Assembly: GCA_903789635.1 (NCBI GenBank)
Contig: CAIFEY010000003.1
Span: forward strand, 1 to 64,000
Source: an uncultured Eubacteriaceae bacterium
GTDB lineage: Bacteria > Bacillota > Clostridia > Peptostreptococcales > Anaerovoracaceae
Direction: 5' to 3'
Length of the DNA: 64,000 nt
Part shown: positions 50,283-60,974 of the stretch, piece after piece
Numbering within the stretch: the first letter of the stretch is position 1
How the letters are laid out: each line of letters opens with the position of its first letter
Position numbers and translations under genes: made by a program
Notes under the pieces: model-generated
What the model saw: the letters and a program-made list of their open reading frames with translations, nothing else
Database searches by the model: none
What the model was told of the DNA's origin: nothing

Positions 50283-52337
50283 CTAGATCTGCAGGAAAAC
50301 CGGAAGGATCAGCGGGCTCCTGCGCGTCTTCTGGAAGATGAAGCGGCGGAGATCGTCGCGGACGTCGTTCTTCAGGCTGTTCCAGTCCTGGAATCCGCCT
50401 GCCAGGCTCTTCTCAATCGCGTTCTGCGCGATCTTCCTGGCATCCGTGATCAATCCTTCGTTCTCCTTGACATAGACGAATCCCCTGGACACGATTTCCG
50501 GTCCCGAGACCAGTCTCCGGTTGCCGACGTCGACGCCGGCAACGACCAGGATCAGTCCAGACTCGGAGAGGAGCTGGCGGTCCTTCAGGACGATGTTTCC
50601 GACATCGCCGATGCCGAGGCCGTCGACCATGATGTCTTCCGCCGGGATGACGTTCTTGAATTTGATCGCCCTCTTCTTAGACAGCGTCAGCTGGTCGCCG
50701 TTGCTGAGGATGAAGATGTGGTCCTTCTTCTCGCCGAGCTGCTCTGCGAGCTGACGGTGAATGATCAGGTGTCTGTGCTCGCCGTGCACCGGCATGAAGA
50801 ACTTAGGACGGATCAGGGAATGCATCAGCTTCAGGTCCTCCTGGCACGCATGGCCGGAGACGTGGATGTCTGCATTCTCGTTGTAGATGACGTTGACCTT
50901 CTTCTGGTACAGCAGGTTGACGACGCGGGACACGGACTTCTCGTTGCCCGGTACCGGTGTGGAAGACAGGATGACGGTGTCACCCTTCTTCAGCTTGATG
51001 CTGCGGTGCTCGTCTGCGGCCATCCTGGCCAGTGCAGACAGCGGCTCGCCCTGGCTTCCCGTCGTGATGATGGTCAGCTTGCTGTCCGGGATTCCCCTCG
51101 TCTGGTTCAGCTCGACGTAGGAGCCTGCCGGGAACTTCAGGTACCCGAGCTCCATCGCGAGCTTGACGACGTTGTCCATGCTGCGTCCGGAGACCGCGAA
51201 CTTTCTGCCGTACTTGACGGAGAGCTCGATGATCTTCTGGATTCGGTTGACGTTCGAAGAGAAGGTCGCGATGATGATGCGGTTCTCCGCCTCGCGGAAG
51301 ATTCCGTCCAGCGATTCCCCGACGACTCTCTCGGAGCGGGTATATCCCGGCCTTACTACGTTTGTGGAGTCACAAAGCAGAAGGTCCACGCCGGAATCAC
51401 CGATCTCTGCGAGCCTTCCGAGATCGATCGGGTCGGAGTCGACCGGTGTGTAGTCGATCTTGAAGTCACCGGTATGGAAAATTCTGGCAGCCGGCGTCGT
51501 GATGCAGTAGTTGACCGCGTCCGCGATGGAGTGGGTCGTGTGGATCGCCTCGATCTCGAAGGCGCCGACCTTAAACTTGTCTCCGGCGTGGATCACGTTC
51601 AGGTTGCCCCTGATGCCGTGCTCGTCCAGCTTGTTTCGGATGAGTCCAAGTGACAGCGGAGTTCCGTATACCGGGATGTTGATCTGCTTGAGCAGGTACG
51701 GCACACCGCCGATATGGTCCTCGTGTCCGTGGGTGATGATCAGTCCCTTCACCTTGGACGCGTTCTTGATCACGTAGGTGAAGTCCGGGATGACGACGTC
51801 GATTCCGTACATGCTGTCATCCGGGAAGGACATGCCGCAGTCGATGATCAGGATCTGGTCCTTATACTCGAGCAGGGTCATGTTCTTGCCGATCTCGTCC
51901 AGTCCGCCGATCGGGAATACCTTGATGCTCTCAAGCTTCTTGCCCGAGCGGCTCTCCGTCTTGTTCCTGCTGCCCTGATGGGAAGAGGAAGCCTGGGAAC
52001 GGCTGCTGTTATTGCTGTTATTGTTGTTGTTATTATTGCTGTGATTGTTATTGCTGTGGTTATTGTTGCTGCTGCTGTGGCTGCCGTTTCCGCGGCCGCC
52101 ATTTCCGCCTGCGCTTCCGCTGTTTCTTCTCGAAGGATGACCAGGCTGAGCTTTAGGCTTCAGCCCGAGCTTCTTTCCTAAGATCTCCGTCGCGGCATCC
52201 GCGTTTTTCACCTCGACCTTCTTGACCGCAGCTGGTTTACGGCTGCTGGAGCGGCGGACGGAGGAGCGATTCCTCTGTCCGCTTCTCTTTGCCCTGGAGC
52301 TGCTCTCCTGGGCGGTACTTCTGTTATTCTCTCTCAT
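50283..52337 (-). CDS. rnj: Ribonuclease J with a long low-complexity N terminus
   Basis: This 684-residue metallo-beta-lactamase RNase of the J family acts in mRNA decay and maturation. The HGHEDHIGG motif, FHTGDFKIDYTPV, the beta-CASP FSSNVNRIQ and SGHACQEDL, MPVHGEHRHL and the C-terminal domain are present. The first 135 residues are an extension: Ser/Arg-rich, then an Asn/Ser/His-rich run with long stretches of Asn (residues 88-112) coded by AAC/AAT. The core itself is of usual length (about 550). Confidence 0.95.
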   Translation of the reverse strand: MRENNRSTAQESSSRAKRSGQRNRSSVRRSSSRKPAAVKKVEVKNADAATEILGKKLGLKPKAQPGHPSRRNSGSAGGNGGRGNGSHSSSNNNHSNNNHSNNNNNNNSNNSSRSQASSSHQGSRNKTESRSGKKLESIKVFPIGGLDEIGKNMTLLEYKDQILIIDCGMSFPDDSMYGIDVVIPDFTYVIKNASKVKGLIITHGHEDHIGGVPYLLKQINIPVYGTPLSLGLIRNKLDEHGIRGNLNVIHAGDKFKVGAFEIEAIHTTHSIADAVNYCITTPAARIFHTGDFKIDYTPVDSDPIDLGRLAEIGDSGVDLLLCDSTNVVRPGYTRSERVVGESLDGIFREAENRIIIATFSSNVNRIQKIIELSVKYGRKFAVSGRSMDNVVKLAMELGYLKFPAGSYVELNQTRGIPDSKLTIITTGSQGEPLSALARMAADEHRSIKLKKGDTVILSSTPVPGNEKSVSRVVNLLYQKKVNVIYNENADIHVSGHACQEDLKLMHSLIRPKFFMPVHGEHRHLIIHRQLAEQLGEKKDHIFILSNGDQLTLSKKRAIKFKNVIPAEDIMVDGLGIGDVGNIVLKDRQLLSESGLILVVAGVDVGNRRLVSGPEIVSRGFVYVKENEGLITDARKIAQNAIEKSLAGGFQDWNSLKNDVRDDLRRFIFQKTRRSPLILPVFLQI

Positions 52338-52348
52338 TAAGGTCCTCT

Positions 52349-54835
52349 CTACCTGACGACAAAGTTTACGAGCCTATCCGGAACCGCAATGGTCTTCACG
52401 ACTGTCTTGCCCTCAAGAAGCTTCTGAACCCGTTCATCCTGCTGCATCTGCTCCGCAAGCTCGTCCTTAGACAGGCCGCTGGCAACGTTAACCTTTGCCT
52501 TGACCTTGCCGTTCAGCTGCACGACTACCTCGACCTCGTCCTTGACGAGAGCGTCCTCGTCGTAGGACGGCCATTCGTGGTGCACAAGCGTTCCGTTTCC
52601 GTCCAGGTCCTGCCACATCTCTTCACAGATGTGCGGCGTGAACGGGCTGAGCAGGATGACAACCGTCTTGACGGCCTTCTGATAGAGGCCCTGGTTCAGA
52701 TCCTTCTGATCCTTATCCTTGTAAAGCTCGTTGACCAATTCCATGATGGAGCTGATAGCAGTGTTAAAGTTGTAACGCTTGCTGATGTCATCGGTCACTT
52801 TCTTAATCGTCGTATTTAATACATAGTTCAAGTTCTTATCGAGGTCGGACTTCACCTCGGCAGGAATTTCCCCGCCGTCGTGCGTGGATACGAAGTCGTA
52901 GACCAGTCTCCATACACGGTTCAGGAAGCGGTAGCTGCCGTCAACGCCCTCGTCTGACCAGTCCAGCTCTCTGTCCGGCGGTGCGGCAAAGAGGATGAAC
53001 AGCCTCGCGGTATCTGCTCCGTATTTCTGCAGAATCTCCTCCGGGCTGACGACATTTCCGACAGACTTGCTCATCTTCTTGAAGACGCCGTTCTCGTCTG
53101 CCTTGTTGACCATACCCTGTGTCAGCAGATTGCGGAACGGTTCCTCCTCGCTGACCAGTCCCAGGTCATGCAGCGCCATCATGAAGAAGCGCGCGTACAT
53201 CAAGTGCAGGATGGCGTGCTCGACGCCTCCGATGTACTGGTCAACGTTCATCCAGTAGTCGGCTTTGTCCTTATCCCACGCCTTCTTGTCGTTGTGCGGA
53301 TCGGTGTAGCGCAGGTAGTACCAGGAGGAATCCAGGAAGGTATCCATCGTGTCTACCTCGCGTCTCGCCTTCTTTCCGCAGCGCGGGCATGTGCACTCTA
53401 CGAACGACTTGGATGTCGTAATCGGGGACTCACCCTTTCCGGTGAACTCCACGTCTTCCGGGAGCAGGACCGGCAGGTTCTCCTCTTTCTCAGGCACCCA
53501 TCCGCAGTCGTCGCAGTAGATCATCGGAATCGGCGTTCCCCAGTATCTCTGTCTGGAGATCAGCCAGTCCCTGAGCTTGTAGTTTACCGTCTTCTTTCCG
53601 ATTCCCTCATGGTCCAGCCAGTCGATCATCTTCTCGATCGCGTCGCGGTTGTTCATACCGTCGAACTGTCCGGAGTTGATCATCGTTCCCTCGGCGGCAA
53701 AGGCCTCCGTGAGATTGTTCACATCGATCTCCGGGTCAGCACTGCTGACTACCGGGACGATGTCCAGGCCGAACTTCTTGGCGAAGTCGAAGTCCCTCTG
53801 ATCGTGAGCAGGAACGGCCATGATTGCGCCCGTTCCGTACGTCATCAGGACGTAGTCGGAGATATAAATCGGAATCTCCTTTCCGTTTACCGGATTTACC
53901 GCATAACGTCCGATAAATACACCCGTCTTCTCGCGCGTAGTGGACGTACGCTCGATGTCGTTCAGGTGCTTGACTTCCTCGACATATTCATTCACCGGCT
54001 TTTCGTATTCGCTTCCCTTTACCAGCTCCATCAGGTATGGGTGCTCCGGTGACATTACCATAAACGTCGCACCGAACAGGGTATCTGCTCTCGTTGTGAA
54101 GACCTTCAGCGCCTTGTCGGAATCCTTGATCTTGAAGTCGATCTCCGCTCCGACGGACCTTCCGATCCAGTTGCGCTGCATGACTTTAACCTTGTTCGGC
54201 CATCCCGGCAGGTCGTCCAGATTGTCCAGCAGGCGGTCTGCGTATTCGGTGATGCGCAGATACCACTGGGACAGGTTCTTCTTGGTGACAGGCGTGTCAC
54301 AGCGCTCGCAGCAGCCGTCCACAACCTGTTCGTTCGCCAGTACGGTCTGGCAGCTCGGACACCAGTTGACCGGGTTTTCCTTTTTATATGCAAGACCTTT
54401 ATTGTAGAACTGAATAAAGATCCACTGCATCCACTTGTAATAATCCGGGCTGCAGGTCTGCACCTCGCGGTCCCAGTCGTATGACAGACCGAGGCGGCGC
54501 AGCTCGCCCTCCATCTCATGAATATTATCCCACGTCCACTTGGCCGGGGCAATACCATGTTTGATCGCGGCGTTCTCCGCAGGCAGTCCGAATGAGTCGA
54601 ATCCCATGACATGCAGAACGTTGTATCCCTGCATCGTCTTGAAACGGGCGATGACATCTCCGATGGAATAGTTCCTGACATGTCCCATGTGCAGCTTTCC
54701 TGACGGGTACGGGAACATCTCCAGATCGTAGAACTTCTTCTTGGACCTGTCCTCCGTGACCTTGAAGGACTTGTTGTCCTCCCAGTACTTCTGCCATTTC
54801 TTCTCTATCTCACTGAAATTGTACTTCTCTTCCAT
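52349..54835 (-). CDS. leuS: Leucyl-tRNA synthetase
   Basis: The 828-residue class I synthetase charges tRNA-Leu. HIGH motif is HMGH in [20 protein letters not shown] is in [12 protein letters not shown]. The editing domain contains [17 protein letters not shown] and [15 protein letters not shown]. Two zinc-binding CxxC groups are visible (CPSC, CERC; CTCPRC). Start at 54835 follows AGAGG. No T-box leader can be seen, as it directly follows rsfS. Confidence 0.96.
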   Translation of the reverse strand: MEEKYNFSEIEKKWQKYWEDNKSFKVTEDRSKKKFYDLEMFPYPSGKLHMGHVRNYSIGDVIARFKTMQGYNVLHVMGFDSFGLPAENAAIKHGIAPAKWTWDNIHEMEGELRRLGLSYDWDREVQTCSPDYYKWMQWIFIQFYNKGLAYKKENPVNWCPSCQTVLANEQVVDGCCERCDTPVTKKNLSQWYLRITEYADRLLDNLDDLPGWPNKVKVMQRNWIGRSVGAEIDFKIKDSDKALKVFTTRADTLFGATFMVMSPEHPYLMELVKGSEYEKPVNEYVEEVKHLNDIERTSTTREKTGVFIGRYAVNPVNGKEIPIYISDYVLMTYGTGAIMAVPAHDQRDFDFAKKFGLDIVPVVSSADPEIDVNNLTEAFAAEGTMINSGQFDGMNNRDAIEKMIDWLDHEGIGKKTVNYKLRDWLISRQRYWGTPIPMIYCDDCGWVPEKEENLPVLLPEDVEFTGKGESPITTSKSFVECTCPRCGKKARREVDTMDTFLDSSWYYLRYTDPHNDKKAWDKDKADYWMNVDQYIGGVEHAILHLMYARFFMMALHDLGLVSEEEPFRNLLTQGMVNKADENGVFKKMSKSVGNVVSPEEILQKYGADTARLFILFAAPPDRELDWSDEGVDGSYRFLNRVWRLVYDFVSTHDGGEIPAEVKSDLDKNLNYVLNTTIKKVTDDISKRYNFNTAISSIMELVNELYKDKDQKDLNQGLYQKAVKTVVILLSPFTPHICEEMWQDLDGNGTLVHHEWPSYDEDALVKDEVEVVVQLNGKVKAKVNVASGLSKDELAEQMQQDERVQKLLEGKTVVKTIAVPDRLVNFVVR

Positions 54836-54861
54836 AACTTTAATCCTCTGTAAAACAACGA

Positions 54862-55776
54862 CTACTTCCAATCCACGAGGTCACAGTCTCCCCAGACCCC
54901 TTCAATATTATATTTCGCACGCATTTCTTCTGTAAATACGTTGACGACAATATCCCCGAAATCTACGAGTATCCAACCCGTATTCCGTCTTCCCTCGGTG
55001 CTCCTCGACAAAACATCAAGTTCCGCGAGACGATCCTCTGCTGCATCAGCTAAGGACTCCGCCTGACGCTCGGAGCTTCCGCTCGCGACGACCAGGTAAT
55101 CCGCAAATGAGGAACGCTCCGCCACGTCGATGATGACGATGTCGATTCCCAGCTTGGCGTCCATCGCCTTTGCCGCTTCAATCGCTAAGGTTCTGCTGTC
55201 CATTATTTTCTCCTTTAGTTGGTTTCTGTAGTAATCCCTGGCATGAAGCGTGTCTTCATCGAGATATTTCCCCTGCGAGCGCACGAATTCCACCGAGCGG
55301 CTCAGAGAGTACAGGCAGGCCCTGTCAATATCTTTATACGCCAGTCTCCTGGCCTCGTCAACATTAGGATAATCACGGGAAGGCTCGATCGCGTCGGAGA
55401 TGAACAGAATCTTCTCCAGAAGCGACATCGCGGGACGCCCCGTCGTGTGAAAGCTGACGGCGTTGATCAGGTCCCGGTCAGTGACGTGGTAATCCTGCTC
55501 CATCGCCGCCGCGGCGACCTTGCTGTGCGCGAGGTTGCGCTTGCCCTTGTACTTCTCCGGGAGTCCGTAGCGGTCGACCAGGTCGTCCAGGTCCCGCTCC
55601 TTGAACATGTCGTGGTACAGGGCGCCGGCCTCGGCTTTCTCCGGGTCTGCGCCGTACAGGTTCGCCAGCTCCACGGCGGTCTTCACGACCCCCTGGATGT
55701 GGCGGCGGCGCTTCTCCGACAGGTGCTCGTCCAGATAGGCGATGATGCTTTCCTTATCGATATAGTCCGTGATCAT
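54862..55776 (-). CDS. YqeK HD-domain phosphohydrolase fused to ribosome silencing factor RsfS
   Basis: The 304-residue reading frame joins two proteins that are usually separate. Residues 1-191 are YqeK, an HD hydrolase of Ap4A, with His26, His55-Asp56 and HSKVAA as metal ligands. Residues 192-304 are RsfS (Iojap), which binds ribosomal protein uL14, with [23 protein letters not shown] and [14 protein letters not shown]. No stop codon separates them. An ATG at codon 192 has AAAGGAG six bases upstream, so a free RsfS of 113 residues (54862-55203) may also be made. The gene overlaps nadD by 23 bases. Confidence 0.9.
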   Translation of the reverse strand: MITDYIDKESIIAYLDEHLSEKRRRHIQGVVKTAVELANLYGADPEKAEAGALYHDMFKERDLDDLVDRYGLPEKYKGKRNLAHSKVAAAAMEQDYHVTDRDLINAVSFHTTGRPAMSLLEKILFISDAIEPSRDYPNVDEARRLAYKDIDRACLYSLSRSVEFVRSQGKYLDEDTLHARDYYRNQLKEKIMDSRTLAIEAAKAMDAKLGIDIVIIDVAERSSFADYLVVASGSSERQAESLADAAEDRLAELDVLSRSTEGRRNTGWILVDFGDIVVNVFTEEMRAKYNIEGVWGDCDLVDWK

Positions 55777-56362
55777 ATATGTATTCTTCTACCTCCGGCG
55801 GCACGAGTCCCTTCAGGGATTTTCCCTCCGCCGCAAGCCCTCTGATCTCCGTCGAGGAGATGTCCAGCGGGATGTTGTGCACGAGGGAAATTCTCGCGCC
55901 GAATTGTTTTTCATAAATTTCCATCATCTTCAGGCATTCTTCTTCCGACACGCCCGGGCGGACGGTCAGGACGATGCCGTAGCGGCTCAGGATCTCCGGC
56001 CCGTGTTTCCACAGATGCAGCTGCAGGAAGGAATCCCCGCCGACGATAAACCAGAAGTCGGTGTCCGGATAGATCCCGGACAGCTCCTCCAGGGTGTCCC
56101 AGGTGTAGGAAATTCCCTTCTTGCGGATCTCATAATCCAGCACGCCGAGCAGCGGCCGCTTCTCTACTGCCAGCCGCACCATCTCCAGGCGGTCCTCGTC
56201 CGACACATGCAGCTCCGTCATCTTAAACGGGCTGACGTGTGCCGGCATCAGGTAGACGCCGTCGGGCTGAAGCTCCTTCGCCACCTTCTGTGCGATGGAA
56301 AGATGGCCGAGGTGGACGGGATTGAACGTCCCGCCCAGGACGGCCGCGCGCTTCGTCTTCAT
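55754..56362 (-). CDS. nadD: Nicotinate-nucleotide adenylyltransferase
   Basis: This 202-residue nucleotidyl transferase forms NaAD in NAD synthesis. GGTFNPVHLGHL near residue 10 is the ATP-binding HIGH-type motif, and SSTEIRG near residue 168 is the second signature. GGAGG precedes the ATG. Order nadD-yqeK-rsfS is conserved in Firmicutes. Confidence 0.95.
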   Translation of the reverse strand: MKTKRAAVLGGTFNPVHLGHLSIAQKVAKELQPDGVYLMPAHVSPFKMTELHVSDEDRLEMVRLAVEKRPLLGVLDYEIRKKGISYTWDTLEELSGIYPDTDFWFIVGGDSFLQLHLWKHGPEILSRYGIVLTVRPGVSEEECLKMMEIYEKQFGARISLVHNIPLDISSTEIRGLAAEGKSLKGLVPPEVEEYIYDHGLYR

Positions 56363-56385
56363 GTCTTTCCTCCGCGTCTGTTCCT

Positions 56386-58158
56386 CTATTCCTCGCGAAG
56401 TGCGATGCCCAGTTCTTTAAGCTGCTCCTCGTCGACGGTGTTCGGCGCGTCGCTGACCAGGCACTGTGCGTTCTGGTTCTTCGGGAACGCCATGACCTCG
56501 CGGATAGAGGACTCGCCGGTCAGGAGCATGATCATGCGGTCCAGGCCGTATGCCAGTCCGCCGTGCGGCGGTGCTCCGTACTTGAACGCCTCCAGGAGGA
56601 ATCCGAACTTGCGGGCGGACTCTTCCTTGGTAATGCCCAGGATGTCGAACATCTTCTGCTGCAGGTCGCGGTCGTGGATACGGATGCTGCCTCCGCCCAT
56701 CTCGACGCCGTTCAGGACGATGTCGTAGGTGTCGGAGCCGACGCTCATCGGGTCGGTGTCCAGCTTAGGGATATCCTCTGTCCTTGGATGCGTGAACGGG
56801 TGGTGCATCGCGGAGACCTCGCCCTCGTCGTTCTTCTCGAACATCGGGAAGTTGACGACCCAGAGCAGGTTGTACTTGTGCGGGTCGAGCAGGCCCATCT
56901 GGTCCGCGATATGTCTTCTCAGGAAGCCCAGGCTGTCGTAGACGACCTTCGGCTGGTCGGCGACGATCAGGATCAGGTCGCCTTCCTTAGCGTCGAATTC
57001 TTTCGCGATCTCGCCGAGCTCTTCCTGGCTGAAGAACTTGTTCACGGAGGACTTGTACTCATCCGCCTCGACGCGGATCCAGACGATTCCCTTGGCGCCG
57101 TAGTGCTTGGTCTCGTCGGTCAGCTTGTCGATCTTCTTGCGGCTGTACTCCTTGCTTCCGCCGTCGATGCAGATTCCGCGGACGTCGCCGCCCTCTGCGA
57201 GCGCATTCTTGAAGACCTGGAACTCAGTGCCCTTGACGGCCGGGATGTTCTTAAGGTCGTGCAGCTCGAACCCGAAACGGGTGTCCGGCTTATCGGATCC
57301 GTAGCGGTTCATCGCGTCCCAGTACTGCATTCTCGGGAGCGGCGTCTCGATGTCGACGTCCAGCATCTCCTTGAACACGCGTTTCAGGAATCCCTCCTGC
57401 ATCGTCAGGATGTCGTCCATGTCGACAAAGCTCATCTCCAGGTCGATCTGCGTGAACTCCGGCTGTCTGTCGGCGCGCAGGTCCTCGTCTCTGAAGCACT
57501 TGACGATCTGCATGTAGCGGTCCGTTCCGCCGACCATCAGGAGCTGCTTGAACAGCTGCGGGGACTGCGGCAGCGCGTAGAACATGCCGTGGTTGACGCG
57601 GCTTGGCACCAGGTAGTCCCTCGCGCCCTCCGGCGTGCTGCGGACCAGCATCGGCGTCTCCACTTCCGTGAATCCGTTCTCGTCAAAGTAGTCTCTCGCG
57701 ATCTTGCAGACCTTATGACGGAAGGTCAGGTTGCGCTGCATCTTCTGCTTGCGCAGGTCCAGGTAGCGGTACTTCAGGCGCAGGTCCATGCTGACCTGGT
57801 CGTCGTCCTTGACGTAGATCGGCGGGGTCTCGGAGGAGGCGTACAGGACGATGTCCGTCGCCAGCACCTCGATGTCTCCGGTCGGGATCTCCGGGTTCTT
57901 GGACGAACGCTCGCGGACCTTTCCGCTTACGCCGATAACGTACTCTCTTCCCAGGCTCTCCGCGAGCTCGAACTTGTCCCTTGCGATCTTCTCGTCGAAC
58001 ACGATCTGCGTGATTCCTGTCTTGTCTCTTAAGTCGACAAAGATCAGGCTTCCCAGACTTCTCTGGCTTGCTACCCAGCCGTCCAGGGTAACCTCCTGCC
58101 CGATGTTTTCCTTTGTCAACACACCGCACATGTGCGTGCGCTTCAATAATTGTGACAT
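56386..58158 (-). CDS. aspS: Aspartyl-tRNA synthetase (bacterial type)
   Basis: The 590-residue class IIb synthetase has an anticodon OB-fold at the N terminus, motif 2 near CFRDEDLRADRQPEFTQIDLEMSF, a bacterial GAD insertion, and motif 3 GLAYGLDRMIMLL at the C-terminal end. Whether it also charges tRNA-Asn cannot be told here. It lies between hisS and nadD. AGGAG precedes the start. Confidence 0.96.
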   Translation of the reverse strand: MSQLLKRTHMCGVLTKENIGQEVTLDGWVASQRSLGSLIFVDLRDKTGITQIVFDEKIARDKFELAESLGREYVIGVSGKVRERSSKNPEIPTGDIEVLATDIVLYASSETPPIYVKDDDQVSMDLRLKYRYLDLRKQKMQRNLTFRHKVCKIARDYFDENGFTEVETPMLVRSTPEGARDYLVPSRVNHGMFYALPQSPQLFKQLLMVGGTDRYMQIVKCFRDEDLRADRQPEFTQIDLEMSFVDMDDILTMQEGFLKRVFKEMLDVDIETPLPRMQYWDAMNRYGSDKPDTRFGFELHDLKNIPAVKGTEFQVFKNALAEGGDVRGICIDGGSKEYSRKKIDKLTDETKHYGAKGIVWIRVEADEYKSSVNKFFSQEELGEIAKEFDAKEGDLILIVADQPKVVYDSLGFLRRHIADQMGLLDPHKYNLLWVVNFPMFEKNDEGEVSAMHHPFTHPRTEDIPKLDTDPMSVGSDTYDIVLNGVEMGGGSIRIHDRDLQQKMFDILGITKEESARKFGFLLEAFKYGAPPHGGLAYGLDRMIMLLTGESSIREVMAFPKNQNAQCLVSDAPNTVDEEQLKELGIALREE

Positions 58159-58261
58159 TGCTTCGCTCCTAAAATGACGTTTTCGCGCCCGCCCGGCAAA
58201 AGCCGGCCGGACGCTGTTGATACTAATTTATTGATACTGTTCAGTCCATCCGAGTGCCGGG

Positions 58262-59527
58262 CTATTTCCCGAGGAGCTCGGTAACTTTCTCCTTCAGCTG
58301 GCTCAGCGGAACCTCGTGCTGCTCGTGCGCGTCCATGTCCTTCAGCTGAACGACGCCGCCCTTGATCTCGTCCTCGCCGATCATCACGGTGAAGCGGCTG
58401 TTTAAGCGTGCCGCGTACTTGAACTGGCCCTTGACCTTGCGGGACAGGATGTCCATCTCCGCGTGCAGGCCGGACAGGCGCATCTCGTGCATCAGGCGCA
58501 GGCCCTCGCGCTTCGCCTCGTCGCCCATGACCGCGATGAAGACATCGACCGGCTCAGGCTCCGGGAACTGGAATCCGTTCTCGTCCATCAGCAGCAGGAG
58601 GCGCTCGATGCCGAGTCCGAACCCGACGCCAGGGACCTCCGGTCCTCCGATCTCCTCGACCAGGTGGTCGTAGCGGCCGCCTCCGCAGACGGTCGACTGC
58701 GCACCGATACCGGTGGAGACGAACTCGAACGCGGTCTTGGTGTAATAGTCCAGTCCGCGGACGATCTTAGGATTGACGACGTACTCGATTCCCATCGCGT
58801 CCAGGTTGGCCTTGAGGTCCTCGAACGCTGCCCTGCAGTCGTCGCAGAGGTAGTCGACCATCATTGGCGCGTCCTTCACGAGCTCCTGCTCGAACTCGGA
58901 CTTGGTGTCCAGGATGCGCATCGGGTTGGTCTCGAAACGGGTCTTGCTCGTCTCGCTGAGCTCGTCATAGTGCGGGCGGAGGAAGTCCTTCAGCGCCTCC
59001 CTGTACTTAGGGCGGCATTCCGGGCAGCCTACGCTGTTGATCTCGAGCTGCACGTTCTTGATTCCCATCTCGTCCAGGAAGTCCTTCGCGAAGCAGATGA
59101 CCTCGGCGTCCGCCAGCATGTCCGGCGTTCCGAAGACTTCGATGCCGAACTGGTGGAACTGGCGCAGGCGGCCGGCCTGCGGCTTCTCGTAGCGGAAGCA
59201 CGGCGTCTCGTAGCAGAGCTTGGTCGGCTGCACGTTCGCGAACGTCTTATGCTCGGTGAACGCGCGGACCGCCGGGGACGTGCCCTCCGGCTTCAGCGTG
59301 ATGCTCCTGCCGCCGTGATCGTCGAACGTGTACATCTCCTTCTGGACGATGTCCGTTGTTCCGCCGACTCCCCTCAAAAACAATTCCGTATGTTCAAAAT
59401 CCGGTGTCCGGATCTCCTTGTATCCATAGTTTTCGCACATCCTGCGAAATTTACCTTCGACAAAGTGCCAGCGGTGAATCTCCTCCGGCATGATGTCCTT
59501 GGTCCCTTTCGGTGCTGCTGTCAGCAT
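58262..59527 (-). CDS. hisS: Histidyl-tRNA synthetase
   Basis: This 421-residue class IIa enzyme has motif 2 CFRYEKPQAGRLRQFHQFG, the histidine signature GLDYYTKTAFEF and motif 3 GFGLGIERLLLLM, and ends with an anticodon domain. The frame extends upstream of 59527, but MLTAAPKGTKDIMPEE is the conserved start and a ribosome site precedes it. It is followed by aspS after about 100 bases. Confidence 0.95.
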   Translation of the reverse strand: MLTAAPKGTKDIMPEEIHRWHFVEGKFRRMCENYGYKEIRTPDFEHTELFLRGVGGTTDIVQKEMYTFDDHGGRSITLKPEGTSPAVRAFTEHKTFANVQPTKLCYETPCFRYEKPQAGRLRQFHQFGIEVFGTPDMLADAEVICFAKDFLDEMGIKNVQLEINSVGCPECRPKYREALKDFLRPHYDELSETSKTRFETNPMRILDTKSEFEQELVKDAPMMVDYLCDDCRAAFEDLKANLDAMGIEYVVNPKIVRGLDYYTKTAFEFVSTGIGAQSTVCGGGRYDHLVEEIGGPEVPGVGFGLGIERLLLLMDENGFQFPEPEPVDVFIAVMGDEAKREGLRLMHEMRLSGLHAEMDILSRKVKGQFKYAARLNSRFTVMIGEDEIKGGVVQLKDMDAHEQHEVPLSQLKEKVTELLGK

Positions 59528-59549
59528 GTTCTCCACTCTCCTTTTATAT

Positions 59550-60974
59550 TTACCCCAGATTCCTGATGTTCTTCTCATCGATATCGTCCGATGTGAAGAA
59601 TCCGTCGGCCTTTCTCTTACACATCTCCTCGATACGGTCGATATACTGCTGATAATTGGTGACGTTGGCCACCCTGACCAGCTTGTCCATCGCCGGATAG
59701 TAGCGCTTGGAGATGCCTCCCGCGCCTAGCGCCAGGATGCTCTGATGCTCGTCCATGATGCGGGTGTTATACAGGCCCTCGGTTCCCGGCATCGACCAGC
59801 CGGTGTTCTCGAAGTAGCCCGCCATGTGCTTCTGCCTGTACAGGTAGTACGGGCGGAAGCCCTCGGCCTCCAGGACCTCCTTGCTGTGGTCCAGCATCCG
59901 GCGGACGATGTCCGCAACCTTATAGTGGTAATCCTGGTCGATTCCCTTCAGGCGCGACGCCCGCTTCACGGCCAGGGTATGCACGGTGATGTTGTTCGCG
60001 CCGAGCTTCAGCACCTCGCTGAGCGTCCTCGCGAAGTCCTCCGGCTGTTCCTCCGGGAGTCCGGCGATCAGGTCCGCGTTCACGACCGGGAAGCCGACCG
60101 ACGACGCCATCTTAAACGCCTCGCGGATCTCATCCGGCGTGTGGCTCCTTCCGATGATGTCCAGAGTCTCCTGCTTCATCGACTGCGGGTTGATGCTGAT
60201 CCTGCCGACGTTATGCTTCTTCAGCACCTTCAGCTTGTCCATCGTGATCGTATCCGGGCGCCCCGCCTCGACGGAGAACTCCTTCAATTTACTCAGGTCC
60301 CAGCATTCTTCTACAGTCGTCAGCATCTGATCCATCTGTTCCGCGCTCAGCGTGGTCGGCGTGCCGCCCCCGACGTACACGGACTCCGGGTGGATCCCCT
60401 GCTCCTTCATCTTCTCCCCGACGAAGCGGATCTCCTTAAGAAGCGTCGGCAGATACCTAGCGATCTCCCCGTCAGGAACCTGGTTCGATGCGAACGAGCA
60501 GTACAGGCACCTCGTCGGGCAGAACGGGATTCCGATGTAGATTCCGATGGAATCCGGGTCCGGTTCGCCCATGCTCTCCTGCTGGTACGCGTACATATTC
60601 GTGATCAGGTCGGCCTTCTCCTCCGTCAAAAAATAATCCTTCAGGAAGATCGACCGGACCTGCTGCGGATCCTTGTATTCATGCAGCAGCTCGCCGGCCA
60701 GCTTGACCGGCCTCACGCCCGTCAGGATGCCCCAGTCCGGCCGCTTGCCCGTCAGGGCGGAGAGCTTTCTGAAAATCTCCCTCTTTACCTCATCCCTGTC
60801 GGTGCTTCCGGCCTCGTTGATCTTCAGGCAGTCCTCATCCGGATCGTCCTCCTCAAGCAGGACGTATTTCTCCGGCGGCAGAAACTCGTCGATGAGCTCC
60901 TGCATCAGCGCCTTCTTCTGGACGCCGAAAAACTTGATTTTGATTGTGAATTCGTTTGTATTATCGATTGACAA
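59550..60974 (-). CDS. hemZ: Radical SAM coproporphyrinogen dehydrogenase-like protein HemZ
   Basis: The 474-residue protein has a small N-terminal domain and a radical SAM domain with C-x3-C-x2-C in PFCPTRCLYCSF. GGGTPTTLSAEQMDQML and EFSVEAGRPDTITMDKL are HemN/HemZ family motifs. It is expected in oxygen-independent porphyrin synthesis, although some relatives have other radical SAM roles and no other heme gene is visible. It begins with TTG at 60974 and overlaps the upstream gene by 14 bases. Confidence 0.85.
   Translation of the reverse strand: MSIDNTNEFTIKIKFFGVQKKALMQELIDEFLPPEKYVLLEEDDPDEDCLKINEAGSTDRDEVKREIFRKLSALTGKRPDWGILTGVRPVKLAGELLHEYKDPQQVRSIFLKDYFLTEEKADLITNMYAYQQESMGEPDPDSIGIYIGIPFCPTRCLYCSFASNQVPDGEIARYLPTLLKEIRFVGEKMKEQGIHPESVYVGGGTPTTLSAEQMDQMLTTVEECWDLSKLKEFSVEAGRPDTITMDKLKVLKKHNVGRISINPQSMKQETLDIIGRSHTPDEIREAFKMASSVGFPVVNADLIAGLPEEQPEDFARTLSEVLKLGANNITVHTLAVKRASRLKGIDQDYHYKVADIVRRMLDHSKEVLEAEGFRPYYLYRQKHMAGYFENTGWSMPGTEGLYNTRIMDEHQSILALGAGGISKRYYPAMDKLVRVANVTNYQQYIDRIEEMCKRKADGFFTSDDIDEKNIRNLG

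Noticed and set aside
54836..54861. T-box riboswitch before leuS, and likewise before aspS and hisS
   Set aside because: The spacers are far too short for leuS and hisS, and the 103-base spacer before aspS shows only a short hairpin without a T-box sequence.
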